Source of the DNA: Hyphomicrobium sp.
GTDB lineage: Bacteria; Pseudomonadota; Alphaproteobacteria; Rhizobiales; Hyphomicrobiaceae
Direction of reading: 5' to 3'
NCBI GenBank assembly: GCA_025927515.1
Contig: JAICLG010000068.1
Coordinates: 1 to 12,719 of the forward strand
DNA length: 12,719 nt
Part shown: one piece after another, positions 6,085 through 12,719 of the stretch
Layout: the number at the start of each line of letters is the position of its first letter
Numbering within the stretch: the first letter of the stretch is position 1
Made by a program: the position numbers and the translations under genes
The notes under the pieces: generated by a model
Seen by the model: only the letters and a program-made list of their open reading frames with translations
Database searches by the model: none
What the model was told of the DNA's origin: nothing

Positions 6085-6984
6085 ATGGCAATCTTTATCA
6101 ATGAAAAGACGCCGATCCTGATCCAGGGCTTCACCGGTCGTATCGGCACTTTCCATGCCCAGGAGATGATCGACTACGGTTCCAACGTTGTCGGTGGCGT
6201 GACGCCCGGCAAAGGCGGCACCTCGCATCTCGGCCGTCCCGTCTTCAACACCGTCAAGGGTGCAGTGGACGAGACCGGCGCCGAAGCTTCGATCGTCTTC
6301 GTGCCGCCTCCGTTCGCGGCCGACGCGATCATGGAAGCCGCCGACGCGGGCATCAAATACTGCGTCTGCATCACGGATGGCATCCCGGCGCAGGACATGA
6401 TCCGCGTGAAACGCTACATGCGCCGCTACAAAAAGGAAGGGCGCATGATTCTGACCGGCCCCAACTGCGCCGGTACGATCTCGCCCGGTAAGGCCATGCT
6501 CGGCATCATGCCGGGGCACATCTATCTTCCCGGCCGCGTCGGCATCGTCGGCCGCTCCGGCACACTCGGCTACGAAGCTGCCGAGCAGATGAAGGCCCTG
6601 GGCATTGGCGTTTCGACCTCGGTCGGTATCGGCGGCGACCCGATCAACGGATCATCGCATCGCGACGTGCTTGAGCACTTCGAGAACGATCCTGAGACGG
6701 ATGCCGTCTTGATGATCGGCGAAATCGGCGGGCCGCAGGAGGCCGAAGCCGGTCTCTTCGCCAAGGAGCACATGAAGAAGCCGGTGGTCGCCTACATCGC
6801 AGGTCTCTCGGCCCCGAAAGGGCGTCGTATGGGCCACGCTGGCGCCATCGTCTCGGCGTTTGGCGAGTCGGCGGCCGAGAAGGTCGAGATCCTGAAGGGC
6901 TGCGGTGTGACAATTGCACCGACGCCTTCGGAGATGGGATCGACCGTTGCGCAGGTCATCGGCCGCTTGAAGAAGGTCGCCTGA
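6085..6984 (+). CDS. mtkB: malate-CoA ligase (malate thiokinase), alpha subunit
   Basis: This is the CoA-binding, phospho-histidine subunit of the malate thiokinase. The 299-residue protein has the SucD-type order. A Rossmann CoA-binding domain carries GFTGRIGTFHAQ (15-26) and VGGVTPGKGG (36-45). TGPNCAGTISPG (124-135) and IVGRSGTLGYEAA (154-166) follow. The ligase domain has SVGIGGDPING (179-189), and the active-site histidine is His251 in RRMGHAGAI. Nothing appears truncated. GGAGA at 6071-6075 lies 9 nt before the ATG. SucD is the alternative by sequence; the assignment to malate rests on the context with mcl, ppc and sga. The gap to ppc (126 bp) is longer than that to mtkA and folds into three hairpins. 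Confidence 0.93.
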   Translation: MAIFINEKTPILIQGFTGRIGTFHAQEMIDYGSNVVGGVTPGKGGTSHLGRPVFNTVKGAVDETGAEASIVFVPPPFAADAIMEAADAGIKYCVCITDGIPAQDMIRVKRYMRRYKKEGRMILTGPNCAGTISPGKAMLGIMPGHIYLPGRVGIVGRSGTLGYEAAEQMKALGIGVSTSVGIGGDPINGSSHRDVLEHFENDPETDAVLMIGEIGGPQEAEAGLFAKEHMKKPVVAYIAGLSAPKGRRMGHAGAIVSAFGESAAEKVEILKGCGVTIAPTPSEMGSTVAQVIGRLKKVA

Positions 6985-7004
6985 AACGGTGCCGTCTGAA
7001 ATCA

Positions 7005-7095
7005 GTGCGGGACCGGGGCGAAAGTATTTGCCGCTCCGGTCTTTGCACGCCGAGCGATTATATCTACGCTCGAACGCGGTCCCGCCCCCCGGGAC
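7005..7095 (+). other. three tandem hairpins in the mtkB-ppc gap
   Basis: Hairpin 1 has GTGC and GACCGG (7005-7008, 7011-7016) pairing with CCGGTC and GCAC (7036-7041, 7045-7048). Hairpin 2 is CGAGCG (7051-7056) with CGCTCG (7067-7072), loop ATTATATCTA. Hairpin 3 is GTCCCG (7079-7084) with CGGGAC (7090-7095), loop CCCCC, ending 2 nt before the ppc Shine-Dalgarno site GGAGG (7098-7102). None is followed by a U-tract. They may set mRNA stability or ppc translation. Confidence 0.5.
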
Positions 7096-7110
7096 GCGGA
7101 GGCTTGATTG

Positions 7111-9951
7111 ATGCAAGATACGACGACGAAACTCAGCGAAGTCGAACTGATCGATGAATTGAAGCGTCTGAGAACGCAGATTCCAGACAATCCTTCGCTC
7201 AACCCGATATTGAATTTGGCCTTCGACTTGTCGCGTCAGCTCGAGTCGGGCGACATGTCTTTCGACGAGATCAAGGCGCTCGCCGGCCGGCTGATGGATC
7301 GCGCTTGCGTGCGCCGGGCGCGACGGCTGCGCGAGAAAGTCGGTTATGTCGACCAAGCGACGACGCTGAAGGACTTTACGTCCTACATCGAAAAGATCGC
7401 CAACGAAGCAGGCTCCATCGAAGCTTTTTCGGAGCGCTGGGACCGCGCGCGCACCGGCATCGTTCTGACCGCACACCCGACGTTCGCGCTGTCCGATGCA
7501 CTCTACAGGCGCATGGTCGAGATCGCCGTTGCCGATCCGACGGGCGACGTAACGATCGGATTACCGCACGCGCCGGAGCGCGAGTTGACGCTTCAGCACG
7601 AGTATAAATGCGCCCAGGAAGCGATCCGCAATCTTCGCAACGCCTACGAAGAATTGCTGCACGGGTTCTATAGCGTTGCCTCTCAGAAATTCGGCGATGC
7701 TGCGTTCAAGCTCCGGCCGAAGCTGACGACTCTGGCATCGTGGATCGGCTACGATCTCGACGGGCGTACCGATATTGCGTGGACTTTTTCATTCCAGGTG
7801 CGCCTGCTCGAAAAGCGCGGCGCCCTTGCCGACATTCGCGAACGCTTTGTCGTCCTGAAGCACAAGCTTGAGGGCAGCGACGCCGCCGAGCGGGTTGCGC
7901 GCCAGATCGTTGCCAAGCTCGATCTGGGGATCGCGTCGGTCGATGAGCAGCTCAAGGCCCTCGACGAGTTCTTGCACGACCCGTCGACGCTGGCAGCCGC
8001 CGCCAACGTCATTACCAAGACCGACGGCTACAACCTGTTGACCGTCGAGCCGCTGCAAGCCCTGTTCGTATCTTTGATCGATACCGTTCAGGCGCCGCAG
8101 ATGAAGCGCGCGGTTGCCGCACTTTCCGGACTCGTCGAGGCTACGGGCCTAGGCACGTCACACATCCACCTGCGCATCAACGCATTGCAGCTGAACAACG
8201 CCTTCCGCGCGTACGTCCACGAACCCTGGACGCGGGACTTGACTGAAAGCCAATCCCTGGCGCGCATCGTCGATATGATCAGGGACTGCCCGCAAGAGGC
8301 CGTGAACTTCGCGACGCTCGACCTTGAGACGGCAACGGCGATCCGGCAGTTCGCGCTGATCTCTCAAATTCAGAAACACGTCGACAAGGAAACACCAATC
8401 CGTTTCCTCATCGCCGAATGCGAATCGCCGGCGACCGTGCTGATCGCGGTGTTCTTCGCCAAGCTCTTCGGTGTCGACCACATCACCGATATTTCACCGC
8501 TCTTCGAAACGCCTGCGGGACTCGAGAATGGCTCTCGCATCATGGAGCGCCTTGTCGAAGAGGAAACCTACCGCGACTACGTCAAGATCCGTAAGCGGAT
8601 AAGCATCCAAACCGGGTTCTCCGACGCCGGCCGGTTCATCGGTCAGATTCCCGCGACGCTTGCGATCGAACGCTATTATCACGGCCTTGCGGCGCTCTTG
8701 GATCGGGCCAAGCTCGACGGCGTCGAAATGCTGATCTTCTCGACGCACGGCGAGTCGATGGGCCGGGGAGCGCATCCAGGTACGCTCCATACCCGGCTTC
8801 ATTATCTCATGACCGACGAAGCGCGCCGCCGTTTCGCCGACGCAAGCATCCCCGTAAAGCACGAGACGAGCTTTCAGGGCGGCGACGGATACATGTTTTT
8901 CGGCAATCGTGCCCTGACGACGCGCGCTCTCGCGACCGTCGTCATGGATGGCGAAATCCCCGAGCCTGAAAGCGATCCGTTCTACGAGGCACATAACTTC
9001 AGCCTCGATTTCTTCCTGCGCCTGCGCACGTTTCAGCAGCGTCTCTTCGCGCACGACGGCTATCGCTCCGTCCTTGGCGCTTTTGGTCCGAACTTGCTGT
9101 TCAAAACGGGCTCTCGGCCCGTGAAGCGCCAGGGCGAGCACACGTCGGATCGCGGCAACCCCGCGCGTATGCGCGCCATCCCGAACAATGCCATCCTGCA
9201 ACAGTTCGGCTACATCGCCAACGTCGTGGCGGGGCTCGGTACCGCCGTCGGTTCCGATAGCGATCGGTTCAACAAACTTGCAAATAGTTCGAGGCGGCTA
9301 CGCTCGCTTCTCGACATGATCGCCTATGCCAAGAGGATGTCGAGCCTCAACGCCATGGGCGCGAATGCGCAGGTCTTTAACGCGGGGCTCTGGGCCTCAC
9401 GCGCCTCTTGGGGACGCGAGCAGAATCTGAGCAGCGCGTTCCGTACGCTCGCGACGCATTTGCTGCCGGATCATCGCAAGGAATCGATCAGCGAGCTGGT
9501 CCACCTCCTGCGTCTCGATGCGATCGATCTGCACGCCATTCTCGCCGATCTGAAAATCGAGGCCGGAAGCGTCCCTGACGAGAACCGTCTGGAGCTCGAT
9601 CTCCTTCAGGCTTTGCGCCTGGCGCTGATCATGCGCATCTTCATCTTAGCGGCGCAGTTGCCCCGCTTCACCCCGCAGGACGGCCTATCGCATGCGCAAG
9701 TCCTTGAAATGGCCATGGGACTCGACATTCCGGAAGTCTTGAACATCTTGCGCAAGGCGTTCCCGCACTCGGCCAAGAACCTCGAGGAAAAGGGCGCTTC
9801 CGAGTTCGATGAACAGGCGACCTATCGCCCGCGCGGTATCGACGACTACGCGCGCCTCGAGACGGAAATTCTGACCCCGATGGAAATTTCCTACGAATTC
9901 GTCCGCGAGATCGGCACGGGTATCGAGCATCACTTTGGCGCGTTCGGCTGA
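7111..9951 (+). CDS. ppc: phosphoenolpyruvate carboxylase, divergent type
   Basis: Ppc adds bicarbonate to PEP to give oxaloacetate, the CO2-fixing step of the serine cycle. The 946 residues span the full family length. Recognisable parts are LTAHPTF (119-125, HPTE in classic enzymes), SWIGYDLDGRTD (210-221, for SW-GGDRDGNP), the ISPLFETPAGL strand (461-471), GFSDAGRFIG (502-511, for GYSDSxKDxG) and STHGESMGRGAHPG (544-557, for FHGRGGxxGRGG). The end is GAFG rather than the usual NTG. His122, His546 and Arg552 remain, but the glycine-rich loop is two residues shorter and carries Glu548. This is therefore a diverged branch, likely the methylotroph type; insensitivity to classic effectors is only a guess. 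The ATG at 7111 is 8 nt after GGAGG; a TTG directly before it is less well placed. It is the last gene of the cluster. No intrinsic terminator is visible in the 29 bp before convergent prmB. Confidence 0.9.
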   Translation: MQDTTTKLSEVELIDELKRLRTQIPDNPSLNPILNLAFDLSRQLESGDMSFDEIKALAGRLMDRACVRRARRLREKVGYVDQATTLKDFTSYIEKIANEAGSIEAFSERWDRARTGIVLTAHPTFALSDALYRRMVEIAVADPTGDVTIGLPHAPERELTLQHEYKCAQEAIRNLRNAYEELLHGFYSVASQKFGDAAFKLRPKLTTLASWIGYDLDGRTDIAWTFSFQVRLLEKRGALADIRERFVVLKHKLEGSDAAERVARQIVAKLDLGIASVDEQLKALDEFLHDPSTLAAAANVITKTDGYNLLTVEPLQALFVSLIDTVQAPQMKRAVAALSGLVEATGLGTSHIHLRINALQLNNAFRAYVHEPWTRDLTESQSLARIVDMIRDCPQEAVNFATLDLETATAIRQFALISQIQKHVDKETPIRFLIAECESPATVLIAVFFAKLFGVDHITDISPLFETPAGLENGSRIMERLVEEETYRDYVKIRKRISIQTGFSDAGRFIGQIPATLAIERYYHGLAALLDRAKLDGVEMLIFSTHGESMGRGAHPGTLHTRLHYLMTDEARRRFADASIPVKHETSFQGGDGYMFFGNRALTTRALATVVMDGEIPEPESDPFYEAHNFSLDFFLRLRTFQQRLFAHDGYRSVLGAFGPNLLFKTGSRPVKRQGEHTSDRGNPARMRAIPNNAILQQFGYIANVVAGLGTAVGSDSDRFNKLANSSRRLRSLLDMIAYAKRMSSLNAMGANAQVFNAGLWASRASWGREQNLSSAFRTLATHLLPDHRKESISELVHLLRLDAIDLHAILADLKIEAGSVPDENRLELDLLQALRLALIMRIFILAAQLPRFTPQDGLSHAQVLEMAMGLDIPEVLNILRKAFPHSAKNLEEKGASEFDEQATYRPRGIDDYARLETEILTPMEISYEFVREIGTGIEHHFGAFG

Positions 9952-9980
9952 TCGCGAGCAAAGGCAGAGTGACGCGCAGG

Positions 9981-10952
9981 TCAGTCAGCGACCGGATGAT
10001 GATGGCGGCGCTCGCCATCTCGCGAGTCCGGTTGGCGTGCTAAGTGGCGGAGATCGGAAGCGGAGAGCCCAAAAACTTCGCCTCCGCTCCGCGCTGTATC
10101 GAGCCAGAAGAACGGCAGATCCGGAAAAGACCCTTCGAGTCTCTCCTGCCCCGTTCCGATTTCCACCAGCAGGCTTCCATCGGCTGTGAGATGGTCGGCG
10201 GCGCTATGGAGAATGCGCCGAACAATATCGAGACCATCGGCGCCGCCAAGATGCGCGAGCTGCGGCTCGGCTTGATATTCCAATGGAAACGCCGCCACTT
10301 CAGCCGCTGCCACATAAGGCGGATTGGAAATGATCAGATCGTAGGGATCGGCGGGAAGGCCGTCGAACAAATCGGCAGCGAAAAGCCGAACGCGCTCTTG
10401 CAGGCCATAATCTCGGACATTGCGCTCGGCGACGGCAAGCGCGTCCTGCGAAATGTCGCTTGCATGAATTTCCGCGTTGGGAAATGCCTCCGCCGCAAGG
10501 ATCGCAAGGCAGCCGGAACCCGTGCACATGTCGAGCACGCGCCGGATCGAGGAAGCATCGGGCACGATCGAAGCAAGCTGGTCTTGCGCGAGGAGCTCTC
10601 CGATGAACGAGCGGGGCACGATCACGCGCTCATCGACGTAGAACTTGCGGCCCTGAATGTAGGCGCACTTCGTCAGATATGCGGCGGGTTTGCGCGTCGC
10701 GATGCGTTCCGAAACGACTGCACCGATTGCGTCCCGCTCGGCTCGGAGCAGACGGCAGTCAAGCCAGGGATTGATGTCGTCGATCGGCAGATCAAGAACC
10801 GAGAGGATAATAAACGCAGCCTCATCGACCGCGTTTCCCGTTCCGTGGCCGTAGACGACGCCAGCGCGTGTCATGGCGCTGACGGCATAGCGCAACCAAT
10901 CGCGAATCGTAAGCAGCTCGTCGTCCGCGTCGCGTCGATCGGTATTCGTCAT
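9981..10952 (-). CDS. prmB: 50S ribosomal protein L3 glutamine methyltransferase
   Basis: PrmB uses S-adenosylmethionine to N5-methylate a glutamine of ribosomal protein L3. The 323 residues resemble E. coli PrmB throughout. The helical N-terminal domain has VYGHGTGNAVDEA (33-45) and PAAYLTKCAYIQGRKFYVDE (89-108), the latter typical of PrmB rather than PrmC. VPRSFIGEL (112-120) follows. The Rossmann domain has VLDMCTGSGCLAI (139-151) for SAM, SDIS (165-168) and the catalytic NPPY (210-213). The frame is open up to 11045, but that would overlap the desaturase. The ATG at 10952 lies 17 nt after the desaturase stop, and likeness to PrmB starts there. The ribosome site is weak, so translation may depend on the upstream gene. 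The C-terminal 15 or so residues are charged and His-rich, without a family match. Confidence 0.93.
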   Translation of the reverse strand: MTNTDRRDADDELLTIRDWLRYAVSAMTRAGVVYGHGTGNAVDEAAFIILSVLDLPIDDINPWLDCRLLRAERDAIGAVVSERIATRKPAAYLTKCAYIQGRKFYVDERVIVPRSFIGELLAQDQLASIVPDASSIRRVLDMCTGSGCLAILAAEAFPNAEIHASDISQDALAVAERNVRDYGLQERVRLFAADLFDGLPADPYDLIISNPPYVAAAEVAAFPLEYQAEPQLAHLGGADGLDIVRRILHSAADHLTADGSLLVEIGTGQERLEGSFPDLPFFWLDTARSGGEVFGLSASDLRHLARQPDSRDGERRHHHPVAD

Positions 10953-10969
10953 CGCACGGCAGCTCGCAT

Positions 10970-12076
10970 TCACGACATCGCGGGCAGCTCGTTGAAGCTG
11001 ATCAGACGGCGGCCATCCTCGTCCCATAGCTTCAGCCGTGCGCACCTCAGGCTGTCACGCAGCGTCAGCTTATTGATCGCTTTCAGCTCGGGGCTCGCGT
11101 TGAGGCAAGCCATCAGCCGGTAATTCGGAATCATGCTGTTGAGATGATGAATATGGTGCAGCCCGATGTTGCCGGTGAACCAGTTCAGGACGCTCGGCAG
11201 CTTGTAATAGGAAGACCCGAGCAGTGCCGCGACCTGGAAGTCCCAGCCCTCGGCCTTATCCCAAGTCGTTTCCTCGAATTGGTGCTGAATAAAGAAAAGC
11301 CAACCACCGGCGGCGGCCGCGATATGCAGAACCGGCAGACCGACCCAGAGGACGTTCGCAAGGCCGAACCAGTAAACAAGCGGCAGGTAGAAGACGACCA
11401 GCCCAATATTGAGTCCGGCGACGCTGCGCCAGGTATCGCGCGCCGGAAGCGCATGCAGCCACGGCAGCCGTTGCAAAATCACGAAATACGCCGGTACGCC
11501 GATCCCGAAAAGGAAAAAGGGATTGCGGTAAAGGCGATAGCGGAACTTCTGCAGCGGCGAAAGCAGCTGGTATTCCCTGACGGTGAACGTATCGATATCG
11601 CCGGCGCCGCGCCGGTCGAGGTTGCCCGAGGTCGCGTGATGCTGCGCATGTTCCCGGCGCCAGACGCCATAAGGCGCCATCGTCAGCACGCTCATGCATC
11701 TGCCGACAAAATCGTTGAGCGAACGCGACGCGAAGAACGAGCCATGCCCGCAATCATGCTGGATGATGAAGGCGCGCACCAGAAGGCCGGCGGCAGGAAT
11801 GGCGAGAAGCAGCGTCGCCCAATACGCATGTTCGACGGTCGCGAACATCACCGCGAGAACCAGAACCAGCGGGACCAATGTCGTAACGAGCTGCTGGGCT
11901 GCGAGACGTGGCAGCGCGCCGCGATATTTCTGGCAGTGTGCAGCCAAGCGGCGCACGCGCTGCTTTTGCGACTCCGGCATCACTTCCGGCTCGACAACCG
12001 GTGCAAGTCGCACATCGCGGCCGCGAAGCTCGGCACGGCTCTCCGCACGAAGCGGCTGCTTTACGCTCAGATTCAA
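10970..12076 (-). CDS. membrane fatty-acid desaturase (delta-12/acyl-lipid type)
   Basis: This is an integral-membrane di-iron enzyme that inserts a double bond into fatty acyl chains. The 368-residue protein has all three histidine boxes: HDCGH (107-111), HAQHH (143-147) and HHIHH (307-311, read as HxxHH). Hydrophobic helices lie around residues 62-80, 85-103, 185-202, 220-240 and 245-263. The spacing and the GLHHIHHLNSMIPNYRL segment match the delta-12/omega-3 acyl-lipid group, but substrate and position cannot be read from sequence. The start is a TTG at 12076; GGGAGA sits 8 nt upstream on the minus strand, and no ATG is better placed. The next methionine, residue 33, would still keep all boxes. 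prmB follows after 17 nt, probably co-transcribed, with no evident functional link. Confidence 0.92.
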   Translation of the reverse strand: MNLSVKQPLRAESRAELRGRDVRLAPVVEPEVMPESQKQRVRRLAAHCQKYRGALPRLAAQQLVTTLVPLVLVLAVMFATVEHAYWATLLLAIPAAGLLVRAFIIQHDCGHGSFFASRSLNDFVGRCMSVLTMAPYGVWRREHAQHHATSGNLDRRGAGDIDTFTVREYQLLSPLQKFRYRLYRNPFFLFGIGVPAYFVILQRLPWLHALPARDTWRSVAGLNIGLVVFYLPLVYWFGLANVLWVGLPVLHIAAAAGGWLFFIQHQFEETTWDKAEGWDFQVAALLGSSYYKLPSVLNWFTGNIGLHHIHHLNSMIPNYRLMACLNASPELKAINKLTLRDSLRCARLKLWDEDGRRLISFNELPAMS

Positions 12077-12084
12077 GATCGTGG

Positions 12085-12090
12085 TCTCCC
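12085..12090 (-). promoter_or_regulatory. Shine-Dalgarno site that fixes the TTG start of the desaturase
   Basis: On the minus strand GGGAGA occupies 12090-12085, 8 nt before the TTG at 12076. This supports the unusual start codon. Confidence 0.6.
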
Positions 12091-12251
12091 GTGAGTGGAA
12101 TCAAATGCCGTCCACTGGTCGGCCTCGGGTAGCATAGTCATCTTATCTCGCGAAGCGGCGTTGGCGACGCTATTTGCAAAAATTCACGCGTTATGTGTCG
12201 TTTTTGGAGAAGCGGTTTTAGCGGCTCCAGCCTGCGGTCGGCCGGGATCAT

Positions 12252-12280
12252 AAAAAAGGGAGCCGGTATCCGTCGGCCCC
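12252..12280 (-). terminator. minus-strand intrinsic terminator
   Basis: Read on the minus strand, GGGGCCG pairs with CGGCTCCC (12280-12274 with 12265-12258, one bulged A on the CTCCC side) around an 8-nt loop, followed directly by TTTTTT (12257-12252). It sits upstream of the desaturase, so it should end a transcript coming from 12300 or beyond. On the plus strand a TTTTT lies 10 nt after the stem, a poorer fit. Confidence 0.75.
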
Positions 12281-12315
12281 TCAGTCCTTGTTTTTGTGTC
12301 ATTTGTATGGATGAC

Positions 12316-12713
12316 CTACTCCGACTTCGTTTCTGACTCGGATGACGTCATGGCAGCACGTCGCCACCAGCCGTGTGCTGGCCTAGGATCGCCGACGTCG
12401 TATCCCGCACTGTGAGCTCGAGGGGAGATCGTCGGCACGATCGCACGAGAGGAAGCGTTCCGAGCGATCCGCATGTGAATAACGCGCTGCGTCCCTCGCG
12501 CGATCCATAAGCTCTTTGTTGATCTCCGCGCGGTGCGCGTCGGCATGAGACGCCGCGGCCCTGCCAAGACCGTGCACAGCCTCCAGGACCAGCCTGACAA
12601 ACATCCTTGAACCCGTTGGCTGCCAACGCATCCAGCCCGGCAAGACATCACCTTAGTCGCATATATTGGAATACGGCCCCGGCAGACGAGCTCTCATTGC
12701 CCATCAAAAACAT
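12316..12713 (-). pseudogene. possible frameshifted gene remnant
   Basis: Three minus-strand frames are open here in overlapping pieces, and none has a good ribosome site. An ATG at 12704 (MGNESSS start) stays open to a stop at 12650-12648. Another frame then reads LDALAANGFKDV, and a third contains ASHADAHRAEINKELMDRA, a plausible helical stretch. Joined by two frameshifts they could be one small helical protein. A good minus-strand terminator lies 36 bp after the last stop, which argues that the strand was once a gene. A phasin-like origin is only a weak impression. A wholly non-coding stretch is equally possible. Confidence 0.2.
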
Positions 12714-12719
12714 TCGGAT

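Larger units (their letters stand above)
12077..12315. other. intergenic stretch upstream of the desaturase
   Basis: Apart from the desaturase ribosome site and the minus-strand terminator, I see no gene. TTGCAA occurs on the minus strand near 12175-12180 but lacks a -10 element at a normal distance, so the desaturase promoter could not be located. Confidence 0.4.

Noticed and set aside
10953..11045. 31-residue N-terminal extension of PrmB overlapping the desaturase
   Set aside because: PrmB similarity starts at the ATG at 10952; the extension is a reading of desaturase DNA in another frame.
10044..12094. Long plus-strand open frames (10044-11123 and 11144-12094)
   Set aside because: They are antisense to prmB and the desaturase, both of which have full catalytic motifs. 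The plus-strand products show no domain and are shadows of high-GC coding.

Overview
The window looks like chromosomal DNA of a methylotrophic alphaproteobacterium, most likely Hyphomicrobiales and Hyphomicrobium-like. The reason is a contiguous block of serine-cycle genes (sga, mcl, mtkA, mtkB, ppc) with GC-rich coding sequence and good Shine-Dalgarno sites. The genus is inferred from gene content alone.

Layout. Positions 1-1030 are an accessory-looking segment: a possible 5' fragment of a minus-strand gene behind a 19-bp perfect palindrome, then a small DUF2158/YodC-like protein and a three-helix membrane protein that end at a clear intrinsic terminator. A tRNA-Arg(CCT) lies at 1221-1297. 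After about 350 bases without a convincing gene, but with a promoter-like site and a leader hairpin, comes a LuxR/NarL-family regulator (1646-2278). Its receiver domain lacks the phospho-acceptor aspartate.

Positions 2538-9951 hold the serine-cycle cluster, all on the plus strand. Sga makes hydroxypyruvate from serine and glyoxylate. Ppc carboxylates PEP to oxaloacetate, which malate dehydrogenase (not in this window) reduces to malate. MtkAB activates malate to malyl-CoA. Mcl cleaves malyl-CoA to acetyl-CoA and glyoxylate, and the glyoxylate returns to Sga. The cluster is punctuated by RNA hairpins: a long one ahead of sga, a GNRA-capped one between sga and mcl, and three in tandem between mtkB and ppc. 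The other serine-cycle genes (glyA, hprA, glycerate kinase, eno, mdh) and the formate-to-methylene-H4F genes are not in this window.

Convergent to ppc is a minus-strand pair: a membrane fatty-acid desaturase (TTG start with a strong SD) followed 17 nt later by prmB, the ribosomal protein L3 glutamine methyltransferase. The last 640 bases carry no confident gene. They do hold a good minus-strand intrinsic terminator, preceded by overlapping short open frames that may be a frameshifted remnant.

The points most worth checking are the phosphorylation-independent regulator beside the serine-cycle operon, the divergent catalytic loop of the PEP carboxylase, and the hairpins between the operon genes.
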